Origin: Opitutia bacterium UBA3151
GTDB lineage: Bacteria > Verrucomicrobiota > Verrucomicrobiia > Opitutales > Seribacteraceae
Direction of reading: 5' to 3'
Assembly: GCA_002364975.1 (NCBI GenBank)
Contig: DEYT01000019.1
Coordinates: 1-15,483, forward strand
DNA length: 15,483 bases
Shown: positions 8,187 through 14,767 of the stretch, piece by piece
Position numbering within the stretch: position 1 is the stretch's first letter
How the letters are laid out: each line of letters begins with the position of its first letter
The notes under the pieces: model-generated
Database searches by the model: none
The model's input: the letters and a program-made list of their open reading frames with translations, nothing else
What the model was told of the DNA's origin: nothing
Position numbers and translations under genes: made by a program

Positions 8187-8977
8187 ATGGAAATGGGTGC
8201 CTTGATCGAAGGGTGTGGATCATAGTTTTCTAATTCGAAATCTTCGAATTCAAAATCTGTGATCCTTTTCTGATCCCCATGAATTTTCATAACTGGGCCG
8301 AGGCGGGGATCTCGAGTTAATTGGAGCTTTGCCTGCTCAAAATGATTGGTGTATAGATGAAGATCTCCAAAAGTGTGCACAAACTCATAAGGTTGTAATT
8401 TGCATATTTTGGCTACCATCATGGTCAAAAGAGCATAGGAAGCAATATTGAAGGGGACTCCCAAAAACAAGTCTGCACTCCTTTGGTAAAGTTGACAGCT
8501 CAGTTTCCCTTCAGCTACATAAAACTGAAAGAGAGCATGACAAGGGGGCAGGGCCATAAGATCCAATTCACCCGGATTCCAGGCACAAACGATGTGCCTT
8601 CTTCCATCTGGGTTATCTGAAATCGACTGAATTACTTGATTGATTTGATTAACGAGTTCTCCATTTGGCTTTTGCCAAGCGGTCCACTGCGCCCCATAAA
8701 CACGACCAAGTTCTCCATTTTCATCGGCCCATTCGTTCCAAATACTGACGCCATTTTCCTGCAAATATTTAACGTTGGTATCCCCGTTAAGAAACCAGAG
8801 TAATTCATAAATAATCGATCTAAGGTGTAACTTTTTGGTGGTTAGTAGGGGAAAAGTCTGATCGAGACGAAACCTTGTCTGGTGTCCGAAGACCGATCGT
8901 GTTCCAGTGCCCGTACGATCATCGCGGTTGACACCGTTTTCCAAGACATGTTCCAAGAGCTTAAGATAAGATTTCAT
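8183..8977 (-). CDS. thyA: Thymidylate synthase (ThyA type)
   Basis: This enzyme methylates dUMP to dTMP using methylenetetrahydrofolate, releasing dihydrofolate for the adjacent folA product. At 264 residues it has the same length as the Escherichia coli enzyme. Visible landmarks are R21 in the DDRTGTGT phosphate loop, the nucleophile C146 in ALPPCHALFQF, QRSAD around 166-169, N177 in FLGVPFNIASY and the closing YDPHPSIKAPISI. All catalytic residues are intact, and this is not the flavin-dependent ThyX type. The gene diverges from the secreted-protein gene at 9032 across 54 bp, which must hold its promoter, though I see no confident -35/-10 pair. An in-frame extension of the opposite-strand gene overlaps its 5' end, but I do not think that extension is translated. 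Confidence 0.98.
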   Translation of the reverse strand: MKSYLKLLEHVLENGVNRDDRTGTGTRSVFGHQTRFRLDQTFPLLTTKKLHLRSIIYELLWFLNGDTNVKYLQENGVSIWNEWADENGELGRVYGAQWTAWQKPNGELVNQINQVIQSISDNPDGRRHIVCAWNPGELDLMALPPCHALFQFYVAEGKLSCQLYQRSADLFLGVPFNIASYALLTMMVAKICKLQPYEFVHTFGDLHLYTNHFEQAKLQLTRDPRLGPVMKIHGDQKRITDFEFEDFELENYDPHPSIKAPISI

Positions 8978-9031
8978 TTTGTTTTCTTCATTCGCTTGCC
9001 AGATTGGAGAAATTTCATTTTTTTCTTATTC

Positions 9032-9814
9032 ATGCAGATTTGCCAATTGTCGAGGCTATCCTTTCACTTATTTTTTATTCTCTGGATAAGTTGCGGCTTT
9101 CTTTTTGCTCAGCAAAAGTCTAATGACTTCACAAAAAGGCTTGGTTTTCTTGAAGGAAAGCAAAGCAATCTTTCTGGTAAATTCTACTCTTCACCAAGAT
9201 TATCGGATGCTTTTAGCAAGAGAATCAAAATTCATGAATGGCCAACTCGGTTTTCTCCATTCGGAGGAAAACGATTTACCACTCGAGATATTGATGGTTT
9301 AATAAAAAAAAGAATCTCTCTGAATCAGGTTAAAAATGAAAGAATCCAGATACCCGGAAAAATTATTGGAGAAGAAAATAGAGCCAGTGGAATGGAAGTT
9401 GAAGATAGATACACCTCCACCGCTACGGTTGAGTTTAGGGATGCATACTACGCCAAGCTCAATCAACGTATGGATGAATGGATGGAAAAAGTAAATAATC
9501 TCTCTCTTCGAGATATTAATCGTTTTCAATTTAGAAAGGGGAGATCGGCAGAACCTGGCTTTCCGGTTCAGAGGGCTGGTTCCAGTCTCAATGATCAACC
9601 TGCCAGTAAATTTCCATCACCCGGAACTGGGAATTTGCCAAAATTACCTTCTAACTATCAGATTGGCCCAAGAAAAGTACCTTCCAAAACGGAATCTCCG
9701 CCTTCCCCAAATTTAACTTCTCCTCAAGTTAATTCTCGAAAGAATAGTTCTTTGCCAGTTCCAAAATTGGGCCCAAAGAAAATTCGTGTTCAGGTTCGAT
9801 CCATAGAAGAATGA
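9032..9814 (+). CDS. Secreted protein of unknown function
   Basis: I do not recognise this protein. The open frame reaches back to 8882 inside thyA, but I choose the ATG at 9032 because it directly precedes a good signal peptide: a short polar start, a hydrophobic stretch, then CGFLFAQQ with likely cleavage after the alanine. The product would be 260 residues. The mature part is basic and hydrophilic with no cysteines. Residues about 125-170 are rich in charged and aromatic residues and probably helical. The last 90 or so residues are rich in proline, serine, lysine and asparagine and probably disordered. No enzymatic motif, repeat or membrane helix is visible after the signal. It stands alone between divergent thyA and the tRNA gene. 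A cell-envelope or periplasmic role is the most that can be said. Confidence 0.65.
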   Translation: MQICQLSRLSFHLFFILWISCGFLFAQQKSNDFTKRLGFLEGKQSNLSGKFYSSPRLSDAFSKRIKIHEWPTRFSPFGGKRFTTRDIDGLIKKRISLNQVKNERIQIPGKIIGEENRASGMEVEDRYTSTATVEFRDAYYAKLNQRMDEWMEKVNNLSLRDINRFQFRKGRSAEPGFPVQRAGSSLNDQPASKFPSPGTGNLPKLPSNYQIGPRKVPSKTESPPSPNLTSPQVNSRKNSSLPVPKLGPKKIRVQVRSIEE

Positions 9815-9835
9815 TTCACGCTTGCCACGGGAGCA

Positions 9836-9866
9836 TTGCCCATTATTCTCAACCGTTACTTTTAAT
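9836..9866 (+). promoter_or_regulatory. Candidate promoter of tRNA-Val / ilvN
   Basis: TTGCCC at 9836-9841 and TTTAAT at 9861-9866 resemble -35 and -10 boxes, separated by 19 bp, slightly longer than the ideal 17. The -10-like box ends 6 bp before the mature tRNA 5' end. The position fits, but the sequence match is only moderate. Confidence 0.35.
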
Positions 9867-9872
9867 TTTATC

Positions 9873-9949
9873 GGATGGCTAGCTCAGTTGGTTAGAGCGA
9901 CTGGTTTACACCCAGTAGGTCACAGGTTCGAGTCCTGTGCCGTCCACCA
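9873..9949 (+). tRNA. tRNA-Val (anticodon UAC)
   Basis: A complete cloverleaf can be folded by hand. The acceptor GGATGGC (9873-9879) pairs with GCCGTCC (9939-9945) with one G-U pair. The D stem is GCTC/GAGC (9882-9885 with 9895-9898). The anticodon stem ACTGG/CCAGT (9900-9904 with 9912-9916) encloses the loop TTTACAC, with anticodon TAC at 9907-9909, reading valine GTA and related codons. A five-base variable loop follows. The T stem ACAGG/CCTGT (9922-9926 with 9934-9938) has loop TTCGAGT. The discriminator is A9946 and the CCA end is encoded (9947-9949). ilvN starts only 24 bp downstream. Confidence 0.97.
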
Positions 9950-9973
9950 CCCTTTACCCTCTTAAAATTTCAA

Positions 9974-10459
9974 ATGCGTCACGTAATTTCCGTCCTTGTT
10001 GAAAATAAGTTTGGTGTTTTGGCTCGAATCGCCGGACTTTTCAGCGGACGGGGTTTCAACATCGACACCCTTAATGTTGGTCCTACTCATATAGATGGAA
10101 GGTCAAGGATTACGGCTACCCTAAATGGTGATGAGAAAGCCCTAGACCAATGCATTAAGCAATTGGATAAATTAATCGATGTAATCCAAGTGGAAAATTT
10201 TGTTGGCGATGAAGGTGTTGGTCGTGAGTTGGTCTTAGTAAAAGTTGAAGCAAACTCAAAAACTCGGTCCGAAATCACCCAAATCTGTGATGTTTTTAGG
10301 GGTAAAATTATCGATGTCGCCAAGAAAAGCCTAGTGGTTGAAGTTACCGGAAATGAGAACAAAATAAGGGCATTTCTTGGCTTGTTGGATTCCTTTGGTG
10401 TAATCGAGTTAGCTCGGACTGGAACCGTTTCCCTTCGCCGAGGTATGATCGAAGATTAA
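9974..10459 (+). CDS. ilvN: Acetolactate synthase small (regulatory) subunit
   Basis: This is the regulatory subunit of acetohydroxyacid synthase, the first committed enzyme of valine, leucine and isoleucine synthesis. It activates the catalytic subunit and carries the valine feedback site. The 161-residue protein has an N-terminal ACT domain (about 3-75) with the classic VLVENKFGVLARIAGLFSGR and GFNIDTLNVGPT segments, then the C-terminal domain (about 80-158) ending ELARTGTVSLRRG. The length fits the IlvN/IlvH family. The gene for the catalytic subunit, ilvB, usually just upstream, is absent. Its place is taken by a valine tRNA 24 bp before the ATG. No Shine-Dalgarno sequence is visible. ilvC follows after 56 bp and the two are probably co-transcribed. 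Confidence 0.96.
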   Translation: MRHVISVLVENKFGVLARIAGLFSGRGFNIDTLNVGPTHIDGRSRITATLNGDEKALDQCIKQLDKLIDVIQVENFVGDEGVGRELVLVKVEANSKTRSEITQICDVFRGKIIDVAKKSLVVEVTGNENKIRAFLGLLDSFGVIELARTGTVSLRRGMIED

Positions 10460-10515
10460 TTGTCCTCATTCCCTTTTCTAAAATAAAATACTAACCCAAA
10501 ACTACGAAACTGGCT

Positions 10516-11544
10516 ATGCCTGCTAAAGTATACACAAAAAAAGAGGCCAAGATCGGGCCCATTAAAAAGAAAACGCTCGCCGTTATTGGCTATGGATCAC
10601 AAGGACATGCCCATGCACTGAATCTCAAAGATAGCGGATGCAATGTTATCATAGGTCTTTACAAAGGTAGCAAATCTATTCGAGTGGCCAAGAGGCATGG
10701 GTTTGAAGTGTTTGAAGTGGCAGAAGCAGTCCAAAAAGCGGATGTTATCATGATTGGTGTACCCGACATGAAGCAAGCTGAGGTTTATGAAAACGAAATC
10801 AAACCGAACCTATCCAAAGGAAAGACACTTTTGTTTACCCACGGATTTGCTATCCACTTCGATCTAATTAAGCCACCTCGTGGGGTAAGTGTTATCATGG
10901 TGGCACCGAAGGGCCCTGGGCACATTGTCCGTTCTCAGTTCAAGGAAGGCAAGGGTGTCCCGGCATTAATTGCAGTGTTGAAGGGATCATCGAAGGATTC
11001 AAAAAATATTGCCCTAGCTTGGGCAGCGGGTGTCGGAGCCGCCAATGCGGGTATTTTGCAGACAACCTTTAAGGAAGAAACCGAAACCGATCTTTTTGGC
11101 GAGCAAGCAGTTCTATGCGGAGGTGCATCCGCTCTGGTTCAAGCCGGGTTCGAGACCCTTGTTGAAGCTGGATATGCTCCAGAAATGGCTTATTTCGAAT
11201 GCTTACATGAACTAAAACTTATCGTAGACTTAATGATTGAGTCGGGTGTTGCTGGAATGCGTTTCTCTATTTCTGAAACTGCCAAATATGGTGATGTCAC
11301 CCGCGGGCCACGGGTGGTCAACGCAAATGTTAAAAGATCGATGAAATCAATCCTCAAGGAGATTCAAAGTGGAAAATTTGCTCGTGAATGGGTAAAGGAA
11401 TACCAAGCCGGACTGCCTAAATATAACCAGCTTTTACAAGAAGGGGAAAAGCATCCCATCGAGATCACGGGTCAACATCTACGAGGTCTGATGCCTTGGA
11501 TACCCAAGAAAAACATCAAAGGGGCCCAAGCTTCTTATTCTTAA
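10516..11544 (+). CDS. ilvC: Ketol-acid reductoisomerase (class I)
   Basis: This enzyme isomerises and reduces acetolactate or acetohydroxybutyrate with a nicotinamide cofactor, the second step of branched-chain amino acid synthesis. At 342 residues it is the short class I form. The Rossmann motif GYGSQGHAHALNL begins at G25, with the cofactor-specificity loop YKGSKSIRVAKRHG after it. H109 lies in THGFAIHF, where many homologues read AHGFNIHF. K132 is in APKGPGHIVR. The magnesium ligands D192 and E196 are in ETDLFGEQAVLCGG, and E228 and E232 are in the knotted domain (FECLHELK). S253 follows in SISETAKYGD. No catalytic residue is missing. A strong stem-loop sits 20 bp after its stop. Confidence 0.98.
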   Translation: MPAKVYTKKEAKIGPIKKKTLAVIGYGSQGHAHALNLKDSGCNVIIGLYKGSKSIRVAKRHGFEVFEVAEAVQKADVIMIGVPDMKQAEVYENEIKPNLSKGKTLLFTHGFAIHFDLIKPPRGVSVIMVAPKGPGHIVRSQFKEGKGVPALIAVLKGSSKDSKNIALAWAAGVGAANAGILQTTFKEETETDLFGEQAVLCGGASALVQAGFETLVEAGYAPEMAYFECLHELKLIVDLMIESGVAGMRFSISETAKYGDVTRGPRVVNANVKRSMKSILKEIQSGKFAREWVKEYQAGLPKYNQLLQEGEKHPIEITGQHLRGLMPWIPKKNIKGAQASYS

Positions 11545-11564
11545 TTACTTTTCAGATGAAGGGA

Positions 11565-11596
11565 CGTGAAGAATACCCGTTCTTCACGCACCTTTT
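11565..11596 (+). terminator. Stem-loop after ilvC, probable intrinsic terminator
   Basis: CGTGAAGAA (11565-11573) and TTCTTCACG (11580-11588) form a perfect 9 bp stem with a six-base loop, followed after four bases by TTTT. It lies 20 bp after the ilvC stop and 23 bp before the hemC start. The T run is short, so termination may be partial, or the element may act as an mRNA 3' stabiliser or a control point for hemC. Confidence 0.55.
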
Positions 11597-11611
11597 AGCT
11601 ATGTCTGGCCT

Positions 11612-12463
11612 ATGACAAATTCAGCAAATACATGCAGGTTGGCCACGAGGAAAAGTCCTCTTGCTTTGCGTCAAACTGAAATTGTTGCTGATTTGGTCCA
11701 AGATCTAATGGGTTTGGATGTGGAGGTCATTCCCATGACAACCACGGGGGACCAGCGGATAGATTGGTCCCTGCAGGAACAGGGAGGAAAAGGACTCTTT
11801 ACCAAGGAACTCGAACAAGCCATTCTAGATGGGCGTGCAGACATTGCAGTTCATAGTGCTAAAGACATGCCAACCACGGATCCGGAGGGTTTGGAAATTG
11901 CCGCTTTTTTAAAGAGAGAAGATCCTAGGGATGTGTTGGTTACTCGGGCAAATGCCACATCAATTCAAAAGCTCGCCTCTGGAAGTCCACGCAGAATAAG
12001 CCAACTAAAAAACCGCTTTCCAGAGGTGGAATGGTTGGAGTTAAGGGGGAATGTTGAAACTAGATTGAATAAAATTGGAGAAAACGAGGAGGCAGACGGC
12101 ACTATTTTAGCAAGGGCTGGTTTGAACCGATTAAAAATTGATCAATTCCCGGGCCTCCATTTCGAAACCATGGAGGTGGACAAAATGGTTCCAGCACCTG
12201 GACAAGCTGCGATTGCAGTTCAAACCAGAACAAGTGAATTCGAAAAGTATTCTGTGCTTGGAGATCAGGCAACCGAGAAATCTGTTCGTTTCGAGAGAAA
12301 AGTTCTTGAGCGTATGGGAGGAGGCTGTCAAATTGCTTTGGGGGTGCACCTGAGCAATGATACTTTATATTTTTTCCACGAAAAAACAGGCATCGTGGTT
12401 AAAGAATTTCATTCGCAAACTGAAGATGTTCTGATTCAGGAATTAGTAGGTAGAATTCAGTGA
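11612..12463 (+). CDS. hemC: Porphobilinogen deaminase (hydroxymethylbilane synthase)
   Basis: This enzyme joins four porphobilinogen units into hydroxymethylbilane, the substrate of uroporphyrinogen III synthase encoded next door. Over 283 residues the expected landmarks appear: RLATRKSPLALRQ at the start, catalytic D85 in HSAKDMPT, LRGNVETRL with R145, and C239 in GGGCQIALG, which binds the dipyrromethane cofactor. The protein is short for the family, with two causes visible. The segment SIQKLASGSPRR lacks about six residues found in homologues before the conserved SPRR/SLRR arginines (here R127 and R128), and the C-terminal domain is compact. No frameshift is evident. The ATG at 11612 lacks a Shine-Dalgarno sequence. 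The stop overlaps the GTG start of the next gene (GTGA), implying coupled translation. Confidence 0.96.
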   Translation: MTNSANTCRLATRKSPLALRQTEIVADLVQDLMGLDVEVIPMTTTGDQRIDWSLQEQGGKGLFTKELEQAILDGRADIAVHSAKDMPTTDPEGLEIAAFLKREDPRDVLVTRANATSIQKLASGSPRRISQLKNRFPEVEWLELRGNVETRLNKIGENEEADGTILARAGLNRLKIDQFPGLHFETMEVDKMVPAPGQAAIAVQTRTSEFEKYSVLGDQATEKSVRFERKVLERMGGGCQIALGVHLSNDTLYFFHEKTGIVVKEFHSQTEDVLIQELVGRIQ

Positions 12464-13992
12464 TTTCAAAAAAGGGAAAAGTATTTCTTGTAGGCGCGGG
12501 ACCTGGGGATCCAAACTTGGCAACTTTACGAACCAGGGAAATTATCTTACAATGCGATGTCCTAGTCTATGACCACCTGACAAATCCGGAATTCCGGAAA
12601 TGGGTGTCTGCAGAGTGTGAACAAATTGATGTCGGAAGAAGTCCAGGTCGGCACACGGTTGCTCAGGATGATATTGGAAAGATCTTAGTAAGCAAAGCAT
12701 CTGATAAGCAGATCGTAGTTCGTCTGAAAGGTGGCGACCCATTAGTTTTTGGTCGCTGTGCTGAAGAGATGTCGGTTTTAGATGATGCAGGGATAGATTA
12801 CGAAATCATCCCTGGGGTAACCGCTGCACTTGCCTGTGCTGCCTACGCTGGTATTCCACTTTCCCATGGAGACAACGGATCTTCCATTTCATTTCTCACC
12901 GGTCATGAGGATGTAACAAAAGAATCCCTGCGGACAGATTTTGCAAAATTTGCAGATACAGGAGGTACCTTATGTATTTACATGGGGATGAGTAAGATAG
13001 AGGAAATTGTAACAAGTCTCCTTCAAGGTGGGATGCCCCTAGACAAGCCCGCGGCAATTGTTAGCAATGGGACTCTTCCAATGCAAAGACATCTGAGATG
13101 TAATCTTGGAGATATAGTCCAGATGAGTCAAACTTCTGACTTAGTAGCTCCGGCCATTATTTTTGTTGGGAATGCAGTAGGCTTGTCCTTTCGGAAAAGC
13201 TGGTTTGAGGATCGTCCTTTATTTGGCAGAAGAATTGTGGTCACTCGCTCCACTTCGCAAAATAGCAAAATGAAAAGTAAGTTGGAAGAGCTTGGTGCGG
13301 AGGTACTGGAGCTTCCTCTGATTGAAATTTTGCCTACGGAGGATCGTACATTAGTTGCGGAGGCATTCGCTGGGATTGCAACCTATGAATGGGTTATCTT
13401 TACCAGTGCCAATGGGGCTCGGGAATTCATGCGCCTCTTTTTCTTGGCTTATGAAGATATTCGAAGTTTTGGCCCCATGCGCATTGCTTGTGTAGGTGAG
13501 GCTACGGCAGCAATTTTAAGAGCTTACAATTTGGAAGTGGAACTAATTCCAAAAGTTTCGACAGCAGAAAACCTAGCTCAAGAATTAGTTGCTACCGATT
13601 CATTGGACAGTGCTAATATTCTTGTCATAACTGGAAATCGAAACCGTGAGGTACTAGTAAGCATGCTGGAAACCGTCGGGCATGCAATTGTGGATGTACT
13701 TCCTATTTACGATACTGATTTTTGCGATGTTTCAAAAGCAGAGGATCTGGAGAACTTTACAGACAAGGGGGCGGATGCGATTATTTTTACGAGTTCTTCA
13801 ACTGCACTATCTTACATTGAACAGGAAGATGATTTAATTTTAAAGAAAACGGCTCAAACACCGGTCTTTTTTAGTTTTGGTCCGGAAACGAGTAAAACAC
13901 TGAAAGAAAACAATTTGGCCGTTGCCGCAGAATCAGATAAGCCAAGTATGGACTCGATAATTAAGGCTTTGATTTCTAGATTTATTAAGTAG
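12460..13992 (+). CDS. Fused uroporphyrinogen-III C-methyltransferase / uroporphyrinogen-III synthase
   Basis: This two-domain fusion (CobA/SUMT plus HemD) closes hydroxymethylbilane to uroporphyrinogen III and can methylate it to precorrin-2 for siroheme or cobalamin. The methyltransferase occupies about 1-245, with VFLVGAGPGDPNL, DVLVYDHL, VVRLKGGDPLVFGR, IPGVTAALACAAYAGIPL and a late YMGM segment. In the usually conserved THRD motif this protein reads SHGD at 135-138, with G137 in place of arginine. The HemD domain is about 253-510, opening GRRIVVTR and containing WVIFTSANGA (311-320), ACVGEAT and IIFTSSSTAL. HemD is poorly conserved, but the order and context are convincing. The start is GTG at 12460, overlapping the hemC stop. 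trpF follows after 4 bp. The same fusion is known from several phyla. Confidence 0.94.
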   Translation: MISKKGKVFLVGAGPGDPNLATLRTREIILQCDVLVYDHLTNPEFRKWVSAECEQIDVGRSPGRHTVAQDDIGKILVSKASDKQIVVRLKGGDPLVFGRCAEEMSVLDDAGIDYEIIPGVTAALACAAYAGIPLSHGDNGSSISFLTGHEDVTKESLRTDFAKFADTGGTLCIYMGMSKIEEIVTSLLQGGMPLDKPAAIVSNGTLPMQRHLRCNLGDIVQMSQTSDLVAPAIIFVGNAVGLSFRKSWFEDRPLFGRRIVVTRSTSQNSKMKSKLEELGAEVLELPLIEILPTEDRTLVAEAFAGIATYEWVIFTSANGAREFMRLFFLAYEDIRSFGPMRIACVGEATAAILRAYNLEVELIPKVSTAENLAQELVATDSLDSANILVITGNRNREVLVSMLETVGHAIVDVLPIYDTDFCDVSKAEDLENFTDKGADAIIFTSSSTALSYIEQEDDLILKKTAQTPVFFSFGPETSKTLKENNLAVAAESDKPSMDSIIKALISRFIK

Positions 13993-13996
13993 AACT

Positions 13997-14644
13997 ATGG
14001 AAAGACTGCCCGGAATCAAGATTTGTGGGATCACCAATTTTTCGGATGCTGAAAAATCAATTTTGCTGGGTGCGGATTATTTAGGATTCATTTTATATCC
14101 AAGCTCTCCAAGGTTTATTGAACTTAGCTTAGTAAGGGAGTTATTTAAGCAATCTCAGGATCATTCCTACCAAAAAGTTTTGGTTGATGTGAACCCAGAA
14201 CCCGAAAAGCTTAAAGTTTATTCGGAGGAGGGCTTTGATTTTTTTCAGCTTCATTTTCCCCATGACATAAATATTAACCGTATTGAATCGTGGAAGAATG
14301 TGATCGGGGCTGAAAATCTTTGGCTTGCACCTAAAATACCTCCCCAAACTGAATTCCCTTCTAAATTGATTAACTATGCCGATCATTTTCTGATCGATGC
14401 TTACAGTTCCACCTCATTTGGAGGTACGGGAGAGCAGTCAGACTGGGAAGAATTCTCTCGGTGTAAAGACAGATATTCAGAGAAAAAATGGATTTTAGCT
14501 GGGGGCTTGGGTTTAGAAAACGCAAATCGTGCAATCTATTCACTACATCCAGATATTATAGATTTTAATAGTGCTATTGAAATAGAACCAGGTAAAAAAG
14601 ATCATGGTAAACTGAGTTCTTTGTTTTCTAATTTGAGGGGATAA
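13997..14644 (+). CDS. trpF: Phosphoribosylanthranilate isomerase
   Basis: This TIM-barrel enzyme performs the Amadori rearrangement of phosphoribosylanthranilate in tryptophan synthesis. The 215-residue protein has catalytic C10 in KICGIT and catalytic D134 in FLIDAYSSTSFGGTGE. WILAGGL and the phosphate-binding end DFNSAIEIEPGKKDH also fit the family. Two usually strong motifs are altered: the end motif is more often DVSSGVE, and FFQLHF has phenylalanine where QLHG is common. Neither change hits a catalytic residue. It starts 4 bp after the cobA-hemD stop, so it must be read as the last gene of the heme operon. No other trp gene is present. Confidence 0.93.
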   Translation: MERLPGIKICGITNFSDAEKSILLGADYLGFILYPSSPRFIELSLVRELFKQSQDHSYQKVLVDVNPEPEKLKVYSEEGFDFFQLHFPHDININRIESWKNVIGAENLWLAPKIPPQTEFPSKLINYADHFLIDAYSSTSFGGTGEQSDWEEFSRCKDRYSEKKWILAGGLGLENANRAIYSLHPDIIDFNSAIEIEPGKKDHGKLSSLFSNLRG

Positions 14645-14667
14645 AAGAAGAAATTCTTTTTCTTTTG
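14643..14667 (+). terminator. Weak A/T hairpin after trpF, possible terminator
   Basis: AAAAGAA (14643-14649) and TTCTTTT (14654-14660) form a 7 bp stem with a four-base loop that overlaps the trpF stop codon, and a further T-rich run follows. The stem is almost entirely A-T and therefore weak. It could end the hemC operon, but the evidence is thin. Confidence 0.3.
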
Positions 14668-14714
14668 CTTGAAAAGATCCCGATAAAATTCATTTAGTAA
14701 ATTATAGTCTGTGT

Positions 14715-14743
14715 TTGAGAAGTCCTAAACCTCTCAATATGTA
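14715..14743 (+). promoter_or_regulatory. Inverted repeat and candidate promoter upstream of katG
   Basis: An imperfect inverted repeat spans 14715-14737. Its arms TTGAGAAG and CCTCTCAA pair with one mismatch around a seven-base centre. The left arm also provides TTGAGA as a -35-like box. TATGTA follows at 14738-14743 at a 17 bp spacing as a poor -10, and TAATAA lies slightly further on. An operator overlapping the -35 would suit a peroxide-responsive gene, but the sequence matches neither the PerR nor the OxyR consensus that I know. Confidence 0.35.
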
Positions 14744-14767
14744 ATAAATTTTAACCTATGTAAAACG

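Noticed and set aside
8882..9031. In-frame 5' extension of the secreted-protein gene into thyA
   Set aside because: It overlaps the thyA 5' end on the opposite strand and would bury the signal peptide 50 residues inside the protein. The ATG at 9032 fits better.
9950..9973. T-box, leader peptide or valine attenuator before ilvN
   Set aside because: Only 24 bases separate the tRNA from ilvN, with no hairpin, no valine-rich small frame and no T-box sequence.
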